This document shows, in pieces, positions 53,802-61,955 of a DNA stretch of 64,000 nucleotides. Below the pieces are notes generated by a model. The model was given only the letters and a program-made list of their open reading frames with translations, had not been told where the DNA came from and searched no databases. Numbering within the stretch: the stretch's first letter is position 1; each line of letters starts with the position of its first letter. A program made the translations under genes and the position numbers. The DNA lies in contig NZ_MRDH01000027.1 in assembly GCF_002008225.1 (NCBI RefSeq), positions 1-64,000 of the forward strand. The letters run 5' to 3'. Source of the stretch: Agrobacterium salinitolerans. GTDB taxonomy: Bacteria; Pseudomonadota; Alphaproteobacteria; Rhizobiales; Rhizobiaceae.

Positions 53802-56800
53802 TGAACCTCAATCTGTCCGTCCTTGCGGTTCGCGAACGCGCCGTCACGCTGTTCTTCATCGTCCTTCTGTCGCTTGCCGGCGTCTATGCTTTCGTCAAGC
53901 TGGGACGCGCCGAAGACCCTTCCTTCACCATCAAGACGTTGACGGTCACGACTGTCTGGCCGGGCGCAACCGCGCGCGAGATGCAGGATCTCGTTGCCGA
54001 GCCGCTGGAGAAGCGCATTCAGGAATTGGCCTGGTACGACCGGGTCGAGACAACGACGCGCCCCGGCTTTGCCTATCTTACCGTCACGCTCAAGGACAAT
54101 ACGCCGCCAAGCGCCGTCGCTGAAGAATTTTATCAGGCGCGCAAGAAGCTCGGCGATGAAGCCAGAAACCTGCCGCAGGGTGTTCTGGGGCCGTTCGTGA
54201 ACGACGAATACTCCGACGTCAGCTTCGGCCTTTACGCTCTCAAGGCGCGGGGCATGCCGATGCGCGATCTCGTCCGGGAAGCCGAAAAGATCAGGCAGGA
54301 CATGCTTCATGTTCCCGGCGTGAAGAAGATCAACATTCTCGGCGAACAGCCCGAGCAGATATTCGTAGAGTTCTCCTATGAGAAGCTCGCCACGCTCGGC
54401 ATATCTTCTCAGGACATTGCCGCAGCCCTTCAACGGCGCAATACCGTTACGCCCGCTGGCTCAATAGATACGCAGGGTCCGCAGGTGTTCATTCGTCTCG
54501 ATGGTGCCTATGACAGTGTTCAGTCTATCGCTGATACGCCCATCGTCGCTTCCGGCCGCGCGTTGAAGCTTTCCGACATTGCTGAGGTACGCCGGGGTTA
54601 TCAGGAGCCGGCAGGCTATGTCATCCGTCATGACGGCGAGCCGGCCATCATGCTCGGCGTGGTCATGCAGCAGGGCTGGAATGGTCTGGAGCTTGGCAAG
54701 GCTCTTGAAGAGCGCTCGAGCCAGATCGCACAATCATTGCCCCTTGGCATAACGCTGACGAAGGTTAGCGATCAGGCCGTCAACATTGACGCGGCGGTGG
54801 GTGAATTCATGGTGAAGTTCGCCATGGCCCTCGGCGTCGTGCTCTTCGTCAGCCTCATTGCGCTGGGCTGGCGGGTGGGCATTGTCGTAGCGCTTGCCGT
54901 GCCTCTGACGCTTGCTGTCGTCTTCATCATCATGCTCGAGACGGGGCGCTTCTTCGACCGCATCACGCTCGGTGCATTGATCCTTGCACTTGGCCTGCTG
55001 GTCGACGACGCCATCATCGCCATCGAGGTGATGGTCGTGAAAATGGAAGAGGGTATGGATCGCATCAAGGCGGCTGCCTATGCCTGGAGCCACACTGCGG
55101 CACCGATGCTGTCGGGAACGCTTGTGACCATTATCGGCCTGATGCCGGTCGGTTTCGCCGCCTCTGCAGCGGGTGAATATGCCGGCAATATCTTCTGGAT
55201 CGTGGGTTTCGCACTGATTGTTTCCTGGTTCGTGGCGGTGATCTTTACGCCCTATCTCGGCGTTAAGTTGCTTCCCGATATCAAGCCGGTGGCAGGCGGC
55301 CATCATGCGATTTACGATACGCCGAACTACAGACGCCTGCGCGGTGCGATTGAATTCACCGTCAAGCACAAGTTCCTGACCTGCGCCATTGTTGGCGTTG
55401 TCATGGCGCTTTCGGTTGTCGGGATGGGTGCGGTGAAGCAGCAGTTCTTCCCCACATCGGACCGTCCTGAGGTTCTTGTCGAAGTCCGCATGCCAGAAGG
55501 CACGAGCATCGAAACGACAACCGCCACGGTCAAGAAACTCGAGGCGTGGTTGAAGCAGCAACCCGAAGCGAAGATCGCCACCAGCTACATCGGCCAGGGC
55601 GCCCCCCGCTTCTTCTTCGCCATGTCGCCCGAACTGCCCGATCCTGCCTTTGCGAAGATCGTTGTGCTGACATCCGACGCACATGAGCGTGAGGTGCTGA
55701 AACTGCGTCTTCGGGAAGCCGTTGCGCAAGGGCTGGCGCCCGAGGCATTCGTCCGCGTGACGCAACTCGTCTTTGGTCCCTACACGCCATTCCCCGTCGA
55801 GTTTCGGATCAAAGGACCGGATGCCGAAGAGCTGTACAAAATCTCCGAGCAGGCACTTGCTCTCATGAGCTCGGTACCTGATGTCAGAAATGCCAACCGT
55901 GACTGGGGTAATCGAACACCCGTTGTCCGGTTCGTTCCCGATCAGGATCGCCTGAACCTCATCGGCATGTCGTCCGCCGAGGCTGCCCAGCAGATACAGC
56001 TCCTGCTGAGCGGTGTTCCCGTCACGCAAGTCCGTGAGAACATCCGAAACGTTCCTGTCGTGGCGAGAAGTGCCGGCGAAATCCGCCTCGATCCTGCCAG
56101 ACTCGGGGACTTCTCGCTCGTGACGAGAGACGGCCGTGCGATCCCGCTCGATCAGATCGGCCACACGGAGGTGCGCTTCGAAGAGCCGATCCTCAAGCGC
56201 CGTGACAGAACGCCTGTGGTGACGGTCCGATCCGACATTAACGAGGCGACGCAACCGCCGGAGGTTTCGCAACAGGTGATGACCGCTCTTCATCCACTCG
56301 TTGCATCTCTGCCTGCTGGCTACACAATCGAGATGGGCGGCAATATCGAGGAGTCCCTCAAGGCGAATACTGCCCTTGTGAAGGTGTTCCCACTGATGAT
56401 CGCAGCGACCCTGATCGTCATCATCCTTCAGGTGCGCAGCCTGTCGACGATGACGATGGTGATGCTGACAGCACCGCTCGGTCTTGCAGGCGTCGTGCCG
56501 ACCCTGATCCTGTTCAACCAGCCTTTCGGGTTTAACGCGATCCTGGGTCTTATCGGCCTGGCGGGCATCCTCATGCGCAACACGTTGATCCTCACCGAGC
56601 AGATCAAGGAAAACAAGGCCGCGGGCCTGGACGACTATCATGCCGTTATCGAAGCCACGGTGCAGCGAACGAGGCCCGTCATCCTGACGGCGCTTGCCGC
56701 GGTCCTAGCCTTCATTCCCCTGACGCATTCGGTTTTCTGGGGTTCGATGGCTTACACGCTTATCGGCGGAACGGCGGTGGGTACGCTCATCATCCTGCTC

Positions 56801-56914
56801 TTCCTGCCGGCGCTCTATGCTGCATGGTTCCGCATCAAGCCACCCAAGGCAGACATGGGTTCGACGGAGCACGGAAACTCGGAAACAGCGCAGCATTCGC
56901 TTGCTGCGGAATAG
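53801..56914 (+). CDS. RND-family inner-membrane efflux transporter
   Basis: This 1037-residue proton-driven pump starts with NLSVLAVRERAVTLFFIVLLSLAGVYAFVKLGRAEDPSFTIKTLTV. The proton-relay Asp pair is in TM4 (LGLLVDDAIIAIEVMV). Two large periplasmic loops lie near residues 35-330 and 550-860, and a late FNAILGLIGLAGILMRNTLILTEQI marks TM10-11. The short R-A-E-D-P-S-F segment marks the AcrB/MdtB-like subgroup often paired with TetR in rhizobia. The substrate is unknown. Confidence 0.92.
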   Translation: MNLNLSVLAVRERAVTLFFIVLLSLAGVYAFVKLGRAEDPSFTIKTLTVTTVWPGATAREMQDLVAEPLEKRIQELAWYDRVETTTRPGFAYLTVTLKDNTPPSAVAEEFYQARKKLGDEARNLPQGVLGPFVNDEYSDVSFGLYALKARGMPMRDLVREAEKIRQDMLHVPGVKKINILGEQPEQIFVEFSYEKLATLGISSQDIAAALQRRNTVTPAGSIDTQGPQVFIRLDGAYDSVQSIADTPIVASGRALKLSDIAEVRRGYQEPAGYVIRHDGEPAIMLGVVMQQGWNGLELGKALEERSSQIAQSLPLGITLTKVSDQAVNIDAAVGEFMVKFAMALGVVLFVSLIALGWRVGIVVALAVPLTLAVVFIIMLETGRFFDRITLGALILALGLLVDDAIIAIEVMVVKMEEGMDRIKAAAYAWSHTAAPMLSGTLVTIIGLMPVGFAASAAGEYAGNIFWIVGFALIVSWFVAVIFTPYLGVKLLPDIKPVAGGHHAIYDTPNYRRLRGAIEFTVKHKFLTCAIVGVVMALSVVGMGAVKQQFFPTSDRPEVLVEVRMPEGTSIETTTATVKKLEAWLKQQPEAKIATSYIGQGAPRFFFAMSPELPDPAFAKIVVLTSDAHEREVLKLRLREAVAQGLAPEAFVRVTQLVFGPYTPFPVEFRIKGPDAEELYKISEQALALMSSVPDVRNANRDWGNRTPVVRFVPDQDRLNLIGMSSAEAAQQIQLLLSGVPVTQVRENIRNVPVVARSAGEIRLDPARLGDFSLVTRDGRAIPLDQIGHTEVRFEEPILKRRDRTPVVTVRSDINEATQPPEVSQQVMTALHPLVASLPAGYTIEMGGNIEESLKANTALVKVFPLMIAATLIVIILQVRSLSTMTMVMLTAPLGLAGVVPTLILFNQPFGFNAILGLIGLAGILMRNTLILTEQIKENKAAGLDDYHAVIEATVQRTRPVILTALAAVLAFIPLTHSVFWGSMAYTLIGGTAVGTLIILLFLPALYAAWFRIKPPKADMGSTEHGNSETAQHSLAAE

Positions 56915-57056
56915 CCAACCCGTCCCTCCGCAGCAGATGATGCCGCGGAGGGATCATACTGCCTGGCGAGAAGTGGCGTGTGTTTGCGTGCCCACTGGAC
57001 CCTTTCGGAAACCATGCCCTCGTCCCGCTTCAATCCTGCCAATGAGGAGCCTTGAC

Positions 57057-57644
57057 ATGAACCCTGTCGTATCCATCTTCAAACATCCGCCGGACGGGGG
57101 TAGGGGATATCACCGGGATATGCGCGTCAGGTGGGCTCTCGAGGAAGTCGGCCAGCCTTACACTCTACGGTATCTGACTTTTTCCGAGATGCGCCGCCCC
57201 GAATATCTGGAAATACAGCCATTCGGCCAGATGCCGATCTACCAGGAGGGCGATCTCATTCTTTTCGAATCCGGTGCGATCGTGCTTCACATAGCACAGC
57301 GTTTCGCTGGCCTCCTTCCCGATGAAGCAAATGCGCGCTCGCGTTCCATCATGTGGATGTTTGCAGCGGTCAATACGATCGAGCCCTGTATCGTCTCTGG
57401 CAGCGTTGGTCATCTCAGTCAGCGGCTCCAGCAACTGGGCGATACGCTTGGAGGGAAGGAGTGGCTTGAGGGGGCTCAGTTCAGCGCCGGTGATCTCATG
57501 ATGGTGAGCGTACTGCGGCCGCTCAAGCACTCTGGTATTCTGCTGGATAGCCCTGGCTTGCAGGACTATGTCGAAAGAGGCGAGCAACGATCCGCGTTCC
57601 AGCGTGCGCTGGGCAATCCACCAGCGGACAGGCGAACGGCGTGA
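57057..57644 (+). CDS. Glutathione S-transferase
   Basis: This 195-residue protein has a thioredoxin-like N-domain (DMRVRWALEEVGQPYTLRYLTFSEMRRPEYLEIQPFGQMPIYQEGDLILFESGAIVLHIAQRF, with the cis-Pro and the ES-glutathione motif) and a helical C-domain. ATG 57057 follows AATGAGGAGCC. It lies 142 bases after the RND pump in the same direction and probably joins the same detoxification response. Confidence 0.85.
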   Translation: MNPVVSIFKHPPDGGRGYHRDMRVRWALEEVGQPYTLRYLTFSEMRRPEYLEIQPFGQMPIYQEGDLILFESGAIVLHIAQRFAGLLPDEANARSRSIMWMFAAVNTIEPCIVSGSVGHLSQRLQQLGDTLGGKEWLEGAQFSAGDLMMVSVLRPLKHSGILLDSPGLQDYVERGEQRSAFQRALGNPPADRRTA

Positions 57645-57770
57645 ATTGACGGCATAAGCATCCGTCACACCTGTCACTCCCCAGGCGAGAATCCCGCATT
57701 AACTCGACCGATGTTTCCCGCTTCTGACCATGTGCCTCCTCAATTTCTGCAAGCGTGTTTTATTTCGCTT

Positions 57771-57807
57771 GCAATCTAATTGAAATATAGATTACAAACG
57801 AAATCTA
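57771..57807. promoter_or_regulatory. Overlapping inverted repeats before the SDR gene
   Basis: GCAATCTAA at 57771-57779 is followed by TAGATT (57788-57793) and AATCTA (57802-57807), the same 6-8-6 spacing as at 48621-48640. The first AATCTA and the TAGATT also form an inverted repeat. It lies 40 bases before the SDR start. Confidence 0.6.
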
Positions 57808-57846
57808 TATTGATTTCTAGTCCAACGCTAGTTTTGGAGAGCGTAG

Positions 57847-58659
57847 ATGTCGACAGACAAGATTGTTGTGGTGACCGGAGCATCCTCCGGCATAGGGCAG
57901 GCGACCGTGAGGTTGCTGTCACAGAATGGGTTCAAGGTGTTTGCAGGATCGCGCAATCCGGACAAAAGTGGACCGGTTCCCGGTGTCGAGTACGGGCGTC
58001 TCGATGTGGACAATGACGAGTCAGTGAGGCAATTCGTCGATTGGGTTCTGTCCCGTTCAGGCCGGATTGATGTCGTGGTGAACAATGCAGGCGTCTCTCT
58101 CGTCGGGCCGGTCGAAAGCACGTCGGACGATGAGGCGAAGGCCCTTTTTGAAACCAATCTCTTTGGCCCACTGCGCATGATACGAGTGGTATTGCCTACG
58201 ATGCGACAGCAGAATTCCGGTCTGATCGTCAATGTCAGTTCGGTTCTCGGCTTTCTCCCCGCACCTTATATGGGCCTTTATGCCAGCAGCAAGCATGCGT
58301 TGGAGGGACTGTCTGAAACGCTTGACCACGAAGTTCGGCAATTTAACATTCGCTCCGTCCTGGTCGAGCCGACGTTCACGAGGACAAGTCTCGATGTCAA
58401 TGCGAAGCAGACGGAGACGCGTATCGACGACTACGCCAATCAATTAGCCAAATCCAATGAGGCCGTCCTTTCCGCCATTAGGACGGCAAGCAGTCCTCAG
58501 ACTGTCGCCGCCGAAATCATGGCAGCAATCACAGGTCCTCACAAAATGCGCAGACCGGTTGGAAAACAGGCTACGCTTCTGAGCCGCCTGAAACGGTTTA
58601 TTCCAGCCAAGGCATTGGATGGCGGTATCAGGAAAACGTTTGGGCTCTCCCGGCTGTAG
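57847..58659 (+). CDS. Short-chain dehydrogenase/reductase
   Basis: This 270-residue classical SDR has the NAD(P)-binding VVVTGASSGIGQATVRLL, the NNAG motif in VVVNNAGVSL, the catalytic Ser in NVSSVLGF and the Y-x3-K pair in YASSKHALEGLSETL. The Arg in AGSRNPD after the second strand suggests NADP(H). It probably reduces a carbonyl compound. TTGGAGAGCGTAG precedes the start. The operator region upstream links it to the MATE and RND pump regulators. Confidence 0.9.
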   Translation: MSTDKIVVVTGASSGIGQATVRLLSQNGFKVFAGSRNPDKSGPVPGVEYGRLDVDNDESVRQFVDWVLSRSGRIDVVVNNAGVSLVGPVESTSDDEAKALFETNLFGPLRMIRVVLPTMRQQNSGLIVNVSSVLGFLPAPYMGLYASSKHALEGLSETLDHEVRQFNIRSVLVEPTFTRTSLDVNAKQTETRIDDYANQLAKSNEAVLSAIRTASSPQTVAAEIMAAITGPHKMRRPVGKQATLLSRLKRFIPAKALDGGIRKTFGLSRL

Positions 58660-59035
58660 GCATTCGCGGAGCTTGCGCACCACAAGCAGAAAGTAGGGCG
58701 TCGGCATTCGGAGACTTCACGGCTTGTCTCGGACACATTTGCTTACCTTCAGCTCCGAGGGCGGAGAGTCGATGACTGTGCGCCTGAAGGGCAAGACACC
58801 GATCGGCCCGAAGGGCCCGGTTTACCGCTTGGTGGTCACGCGCCTGCATAAAAGTGTCCGACGCAACCCGCGGATTGCGTCGCGGACGGATCACCGCCGG
58901 CGCCAGCAATCCGCGCATGCGGACGCGGTGGTTCCGTGTGACATGGTAAGGGTTCCGGCAATGTGCCGGAACGTATTCCGCCACAGGCGGAGAAAACCGG
59001 CACAGACTGAAATAGTCGCTGATCCCAGCGGCGAT
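58660..59035. other. Gap with tandem hairpins
   Basis: No gene recognised. Two adjacent perfect hairpins are present: GTTCCGGCA/TGCCGGAAC at 58951-58971 (3-base loop) and TCCGCC/GGCGGA at 58976-58991. A third stem, CGACGCAA/TTGCGTCG, lies at 58859-58882. They lie just past the 3' end of the broken DUF2946-type gene on the minus strand and may be terminator or processing structures. Confidence 0.4.
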
Positions 59036-59437
59036 TTATGCAGTCAGGCCGGATGGAAGTCCGCGAGGCGATGTATTCGGCGGAAAGAGCTGACGGTAGA
59101 ACGCTTCAACACGGGTCGGCGTGACACGCTCAGCCTCACGAAGGATTGGCAGCCCGAGTGCATCGGCAGGAGCGGGCAAAAGCACCGAAGCCGTCAGACG
59201 GCACGCTTCGCAACCGGATCCGATCTTGTGGTGATCGTGCTTGGCCTTGCCATCCTCCGATGGGAGGCAGAGAACCGGAAGAGTTCCGTCCGGAAGGACT
59301 TATTGTGCTATTTCGCTGAGAGGGATCTGGCTGTTAGCCAGCGTCGGTAGCTTATTGGCAAAGCCTACCAACAACAAGGCAAGCGCGCACATGGTGCGCA
59401 CGACGCATTGTTCGGCAAAGCCCAATCGCTTGATCAT
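59036..59437 (-). pseudogene. DUF2946-type protein gene with an internal stop
   Basis: On the minus strand, ATG 59437 reads MIKRLGFAEQCVVRTMCALALLLVGFANKLP (signal or membrane segment). A TAA at 59300-59302 then interrupts, and the same frame continues VLPDGTLPVLCLPSEDGKAKHDHH, GSGCEACRL, LLPAPADALGLP and FYRQLFPPNTSPRGLPSGLTA to 59036. The Cys-x2-Cys and P-x-RGPP-like tail match DUF2946 proteins of rhizobia. A tyrosine (TAT/TAC) would fit the interrupted position. A single point mutation or sequencing error could explain the break. Confidence 0.6.
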
Positions 59438-59724
59438 CGATCCCCATAGTGCCTCTTGTGACACAATTCAGACACTATATGCTATGCGGATTCTGTACAA
59501 TGCGGCATTTGAACGCCATCATTGGTCGCTGAGCTCACCTGAGGCGATGGCGCTATCATTGAGGGATGATTGATGTCAGCAAACGCGACGAGTTTTACCA
59601 GCAGGCATAGTGCGGCGGCGTCTGTTCCCTGCGCGACAGCAATATCCACCGCCGCAGCCAGGGCCGTGAGCCGATCGAGATCGGCAAGCTCTATTACAGC
59701 AATGCCGATGCTGACAACGACGTG
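59438..59724. other. Gap between metR and the broken DUF2946-type gene
   Basis: No certain gene. The frame that continues past the metR stop reads VVVSIGIAVIELADLD and further open sequence to about 59577, faintly like the end of a GGDEF domain or an extended metR tail. It lacks its own start. AT-rich DNA at 59460-59520 may hold a promoter for the DUF2946-type gene. Confidence 0.25.
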
Positions 59725-60612
59725 TCAGGCTGAGGCCATGCGCGACGTCGCGAGAAAACCGGCGATGAAGTCAACGGCCTCTTCGCCGCTTCTCAAACCG
59801 AGGTGAATACTCTTCTGTATCCCTGATTTGCCGATACTGACGGGACGAACTCCGAGCTCGGCGGCTTCCCGACGCACCAGCCAGTTCGGGATGGCGCTGA
59901 CGCCGCGACCGGCCGCGACGAGCTGTAGCATCATTTCCGTGGTCTCGACATTCCGGTGGTGGCGCGGGCGGCAATTTGCAGGCGCAAGGAAATGCGTGAA
60001 CACATCCAGCCGCTCGGGTGGCACAGGATAGGTGAAGAGCGTTTCATCCAGCAGATCCGCAGGTTCGGCATGGTCCTTGGCCGCCAGAGAGTGATCGGCC
60101 GGTACGGCAAGAACCAGTTCGTAGTCGAACACCGGTAGATAATGGATGCTAGGCGCTTCGATCGGGTCCGGGGTGATCAGGATATCGATCTCGTATCCGG
60201 TCAGCGCCGCCACGCCGCCAAAAGCAAATGATGTCGTCAGTTCCAGGTCCACATGCGGCCAGTCTACCAGATAGGGCTTTGTCACGCCCATCAGCCATTG
60301 GTGACAGGGATGGCATTCCATCCCGATCTTGAGCGAGCCTCGCTGTCCGTAGCGGTAGTCGGACAAGACATCCTCAGCCCTTTCGATCTGTGGCAGGACG
60401 CGCTGCGCCAGCGCGACGATGTAGCGGCCGGCCTCGGTGAGACGAAGATTGCGGCCGTCCTTTTCCCACATGGAGACCCCATAGCGTTGTTCGAGCTTGC
60501 GAATCGTGTGGCTCAGCGCGGACTGGGTCACATTCAGCCGTTCTGCCGCCGCCGTCAGACTGCCCATGCGATCGACTTCGCGCAGGATCGACAGATGTTG
60601 CCTGTCCAGCAT
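59725..60612 (-). CDS. metR: MetR-like LysR-family regulator
   Basis: This 295-residue LysR protein begins LDRQHLSILREVDRMGSLTAAAERLNVTQSALSHTIRKLEQRYGVSMWEKDGRNLRLTEAG. The I-x-REV-x-GSLT..TQSALSH pattern is characteristic of MetR, the homocysteine-responsive activator of methionine genes. The effector domain has GSLKIGMECHPCHQWLMGV, also MetR-like. A strong AAGGAGG lies before ATG 60612, overlapping the end of the thioesterase gene only two bases away. It is therefore cotranscribed with that gene below the cobalamin riboswitch, and is the likely activator of mesX-mesD. Confidence 0.85.
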   Translation of the reverse strand: MLDRQHLSILREVDRMGSLTAAAERLNVTQSALSHTIRKLEQRYGVSMWEKDGRNLRLTEAGRYIVALAQRVLPQIERAEDVLSDYRYGQRGSLKIGMECHPCHQWLMGVTKPYLVDWPHVDLELTTSFAFGGVAALTGYEIDILITPDPIEAPSIHYLPVFDYELVLAVPADHSLAAKDHAEPADLLDETLFTYPVPPERLDVFTHFLAPANCRPRHHRNVETTEMMLQLVAAGRGVSAIPNWLVRREAAELGVRPVSIGKSGIQKSIHLGLRSGEEAVDFIAGFLATSRMASA

Positions 60613-60614
60613 CG

Positions 60615-61451
60615 TTATGCGCCTCCTTGGTCGAGGGGAAAGACTTCTATCTGTTCGCTGTCTCGAACAGGAACCGGCCGGTGATCTTCGTCGACCGCGA
60701 CCATGGTGAAATGTCCGGTAGCCGTGATATGCCGCTCGCCCGTCAGAAGGTTTTCCGACCAGAGTTTTGTCTCGACGGACATGGAACTGCGGCCAACGCT
60801 CGCGACACGTGCCTCCGCCTCGACGATTTCGCCGATCTCGATTGGCCTTGCAAAGTCGATACGCTCGGATGATGCCAGCACCACTAGCTTGCCGGAGTAG
60901 CGCGATGCCGTCACGAACGCAGCTTTTGTCATGTAGGCGATTGCCTCGCCCCCGAACATCCGGCCGACGCTGTTAGCCTGATCCGGAAAGACGATTTCGA
61001 CCATGGCAAGCATATCGCTTTCGCCCGGCGCGTCCTCGGGAAGCAGTTTGGGTAAGGCGTAATGCGCGGCGTTCTCGCCCTCTGGAACGGCAACCATATG
61101 GAAGACGCCGCGCGTACAGGTATGCCGTTGACGGCCGACAATTGTCTCTGCCACCATCTCGACCTCAACAGTCAGGGAACGGCGGCCAGCCTTGACGGGT
61201 CTTGCCGTGAATTCGACGATGTGCCCGATGCGTGCGGGCTGTTTGAAATCGATACGTTCGCAGGACGCGGTCACAAAGGGTGCGCGCCCGAAGCGGGTCG
61301 CCGCGATGAAAGCGACTCGATCCATAAGGGCGAGGCCGGTCCCTCCGAACAGAGTTCCGTGATGGTTTGTGTCACCAGGGAAGACGATATCGACGAGTTG
61401 TGTTGTCGACAGGTGCTGCATGGGCTTGTCTGTCGTGTCGGTGCTGATCAT
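60615..61451 (-). CDS. Acyl-CoA thioesterase with two hotdog domains
   Basis: This protein of about 278 residues carries two copies of the acyl-CoA thioesterase hotdog: VDIVFPGDTNHHGTLFGGTGLALMDRVAFIAATRF and MVEIVFPDQANSVGRMFGGEAIAYMTKAAFVTASRY. Each ends in a CERIDF/SERIDF-type strand. The catalytic-region Asp/Asn and Gly-Gly are present. The start is uncertain: 61451 (MISTD), 61463 or 61421 (MQHLSTT) are possible and none has a clear Shine-Dalgarno. It directly follows the cobalamin riboswitch and precedes metR by two bases, an unexpected place for a thioesterase. Confidence 0.82.
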   Translation of the reverse strand: MISTDTTDKPMQHLSTTQLVDIVFPGDTNHHGTLFGGTGLALMDRVAFIAATRFGRAPFVTASCERIDFKQPARIGHIVEFTARPVKAGRRSLTVEVEMVAETIVGRQRHTCTRGVFHMVAVPEGENAAHYALPKLLPEDAPGESDMLAMVEIVFPDQANSVGRMFGGEAIAYMTKAAFVTASRYSGKLVVLASSERIDFARPIEIGEIVEAEARVASVGRSSMSVETKLWSENLLTGERHITATGHFTMVAVDEDHRPVPVRDSEQIEVFPLDQGGA

Positions 61452-61566
61452 CGGCGCTGCCATCAGGTTGTGGCAGGGCTGGGCAATGACGCAGAGACGA
61501 CGGCGCGGAGATGCCGATCGCGAAAGCGGCACTCCGGGACACCCCGCCCGTGGACGTTATCTGTCG

Positions 61567-61733
61567 TGGCAGGTCTCCTGGCTCGCGGATGACCGCTCCC
61601 GCCCGTCTTCCCGGGATAAACCCAGTGACAAAAATGGACGTTCGCTAGCCGCTTACAGTTGCGGGGGCAGCTCCGGCATCTGACCGAATTCCCTCTTAGC
61701 TCCGGACTGTCGTCCACAGAACCACGACGGTAA
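61567..61733 (-). promoter_or_regulatory. Cobalamin (adenosylcobalamin) riboswitch
   Basis: Read on the minus strand, the conserved parts appear in order: a GGTTCTGTGGAC stem region near 61725, GAGGGAATTCGG near 61690, the B12 box AGCTGCCCCCGCAACTGT (61655-61672), GTCACTGGG, CCGGGAAGACGGGCGG, then GAGCCAGGAGACCTGCC (61568-61584). This is a complete class-I cobalamin aptamer. The orientation points to the thioesterase-metR genes, not to mesX. Downstream sequence to about 61500 is GC-rich and able to form stems that could act as the expression platform. Confidence 0.93.
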
Positions 61734-61955
61734 ACCAATGTCCCATGCCGCTCGTGGGGTCAAGGCCTCGTTTCCGGTCGGCGGGCCAGACCCACTTGTC
61801 CCGCAAGCCATGTCGCTTACCCAAAACCATGAGGACGGCTCATGCTTCAATGAAATGAAATCAATTTTTCTCCATCAACGGCTCAGGCATAAGAGGGGCG
61901 CGCTCCAGGCCATAGACAAGCTAAAGATTGTTGATTGAGAAACACGAGAGAAAAA

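Noticed and set aside
54734..56641. Long minus-strand open frame (635 codons) opposite the RND pump gene
   Set aside because: It is the antisense of a well-supported pump gene with conserved motifs, and its translation is rich in Arg, His and Asp with no family-like sequence.
59036..59070. Segment CAGGCCGGATGGAAG considered as the end of an FMN riboswitch
   Set aside because: The other conserved FMN elements (AGGGCGGGGUGAAAUUCCC-type helix and loops) are absent, and the strand carries a protein frame in antisense.
58724..59350. Plus-strand open frame of 208 codons in the gap after the SDR gene
   Set aside because: Its translation is basic and low in hydrophobic residues, and the opposite strand carries the DUF2946-type gene over much of it.
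61567..61733. Cobalamin riboswitch considered as direct control of mesX
   Set aside because: The aptamer reads on the minus strand, away from mesX; on the plus strand the sequence does not match the consensus.
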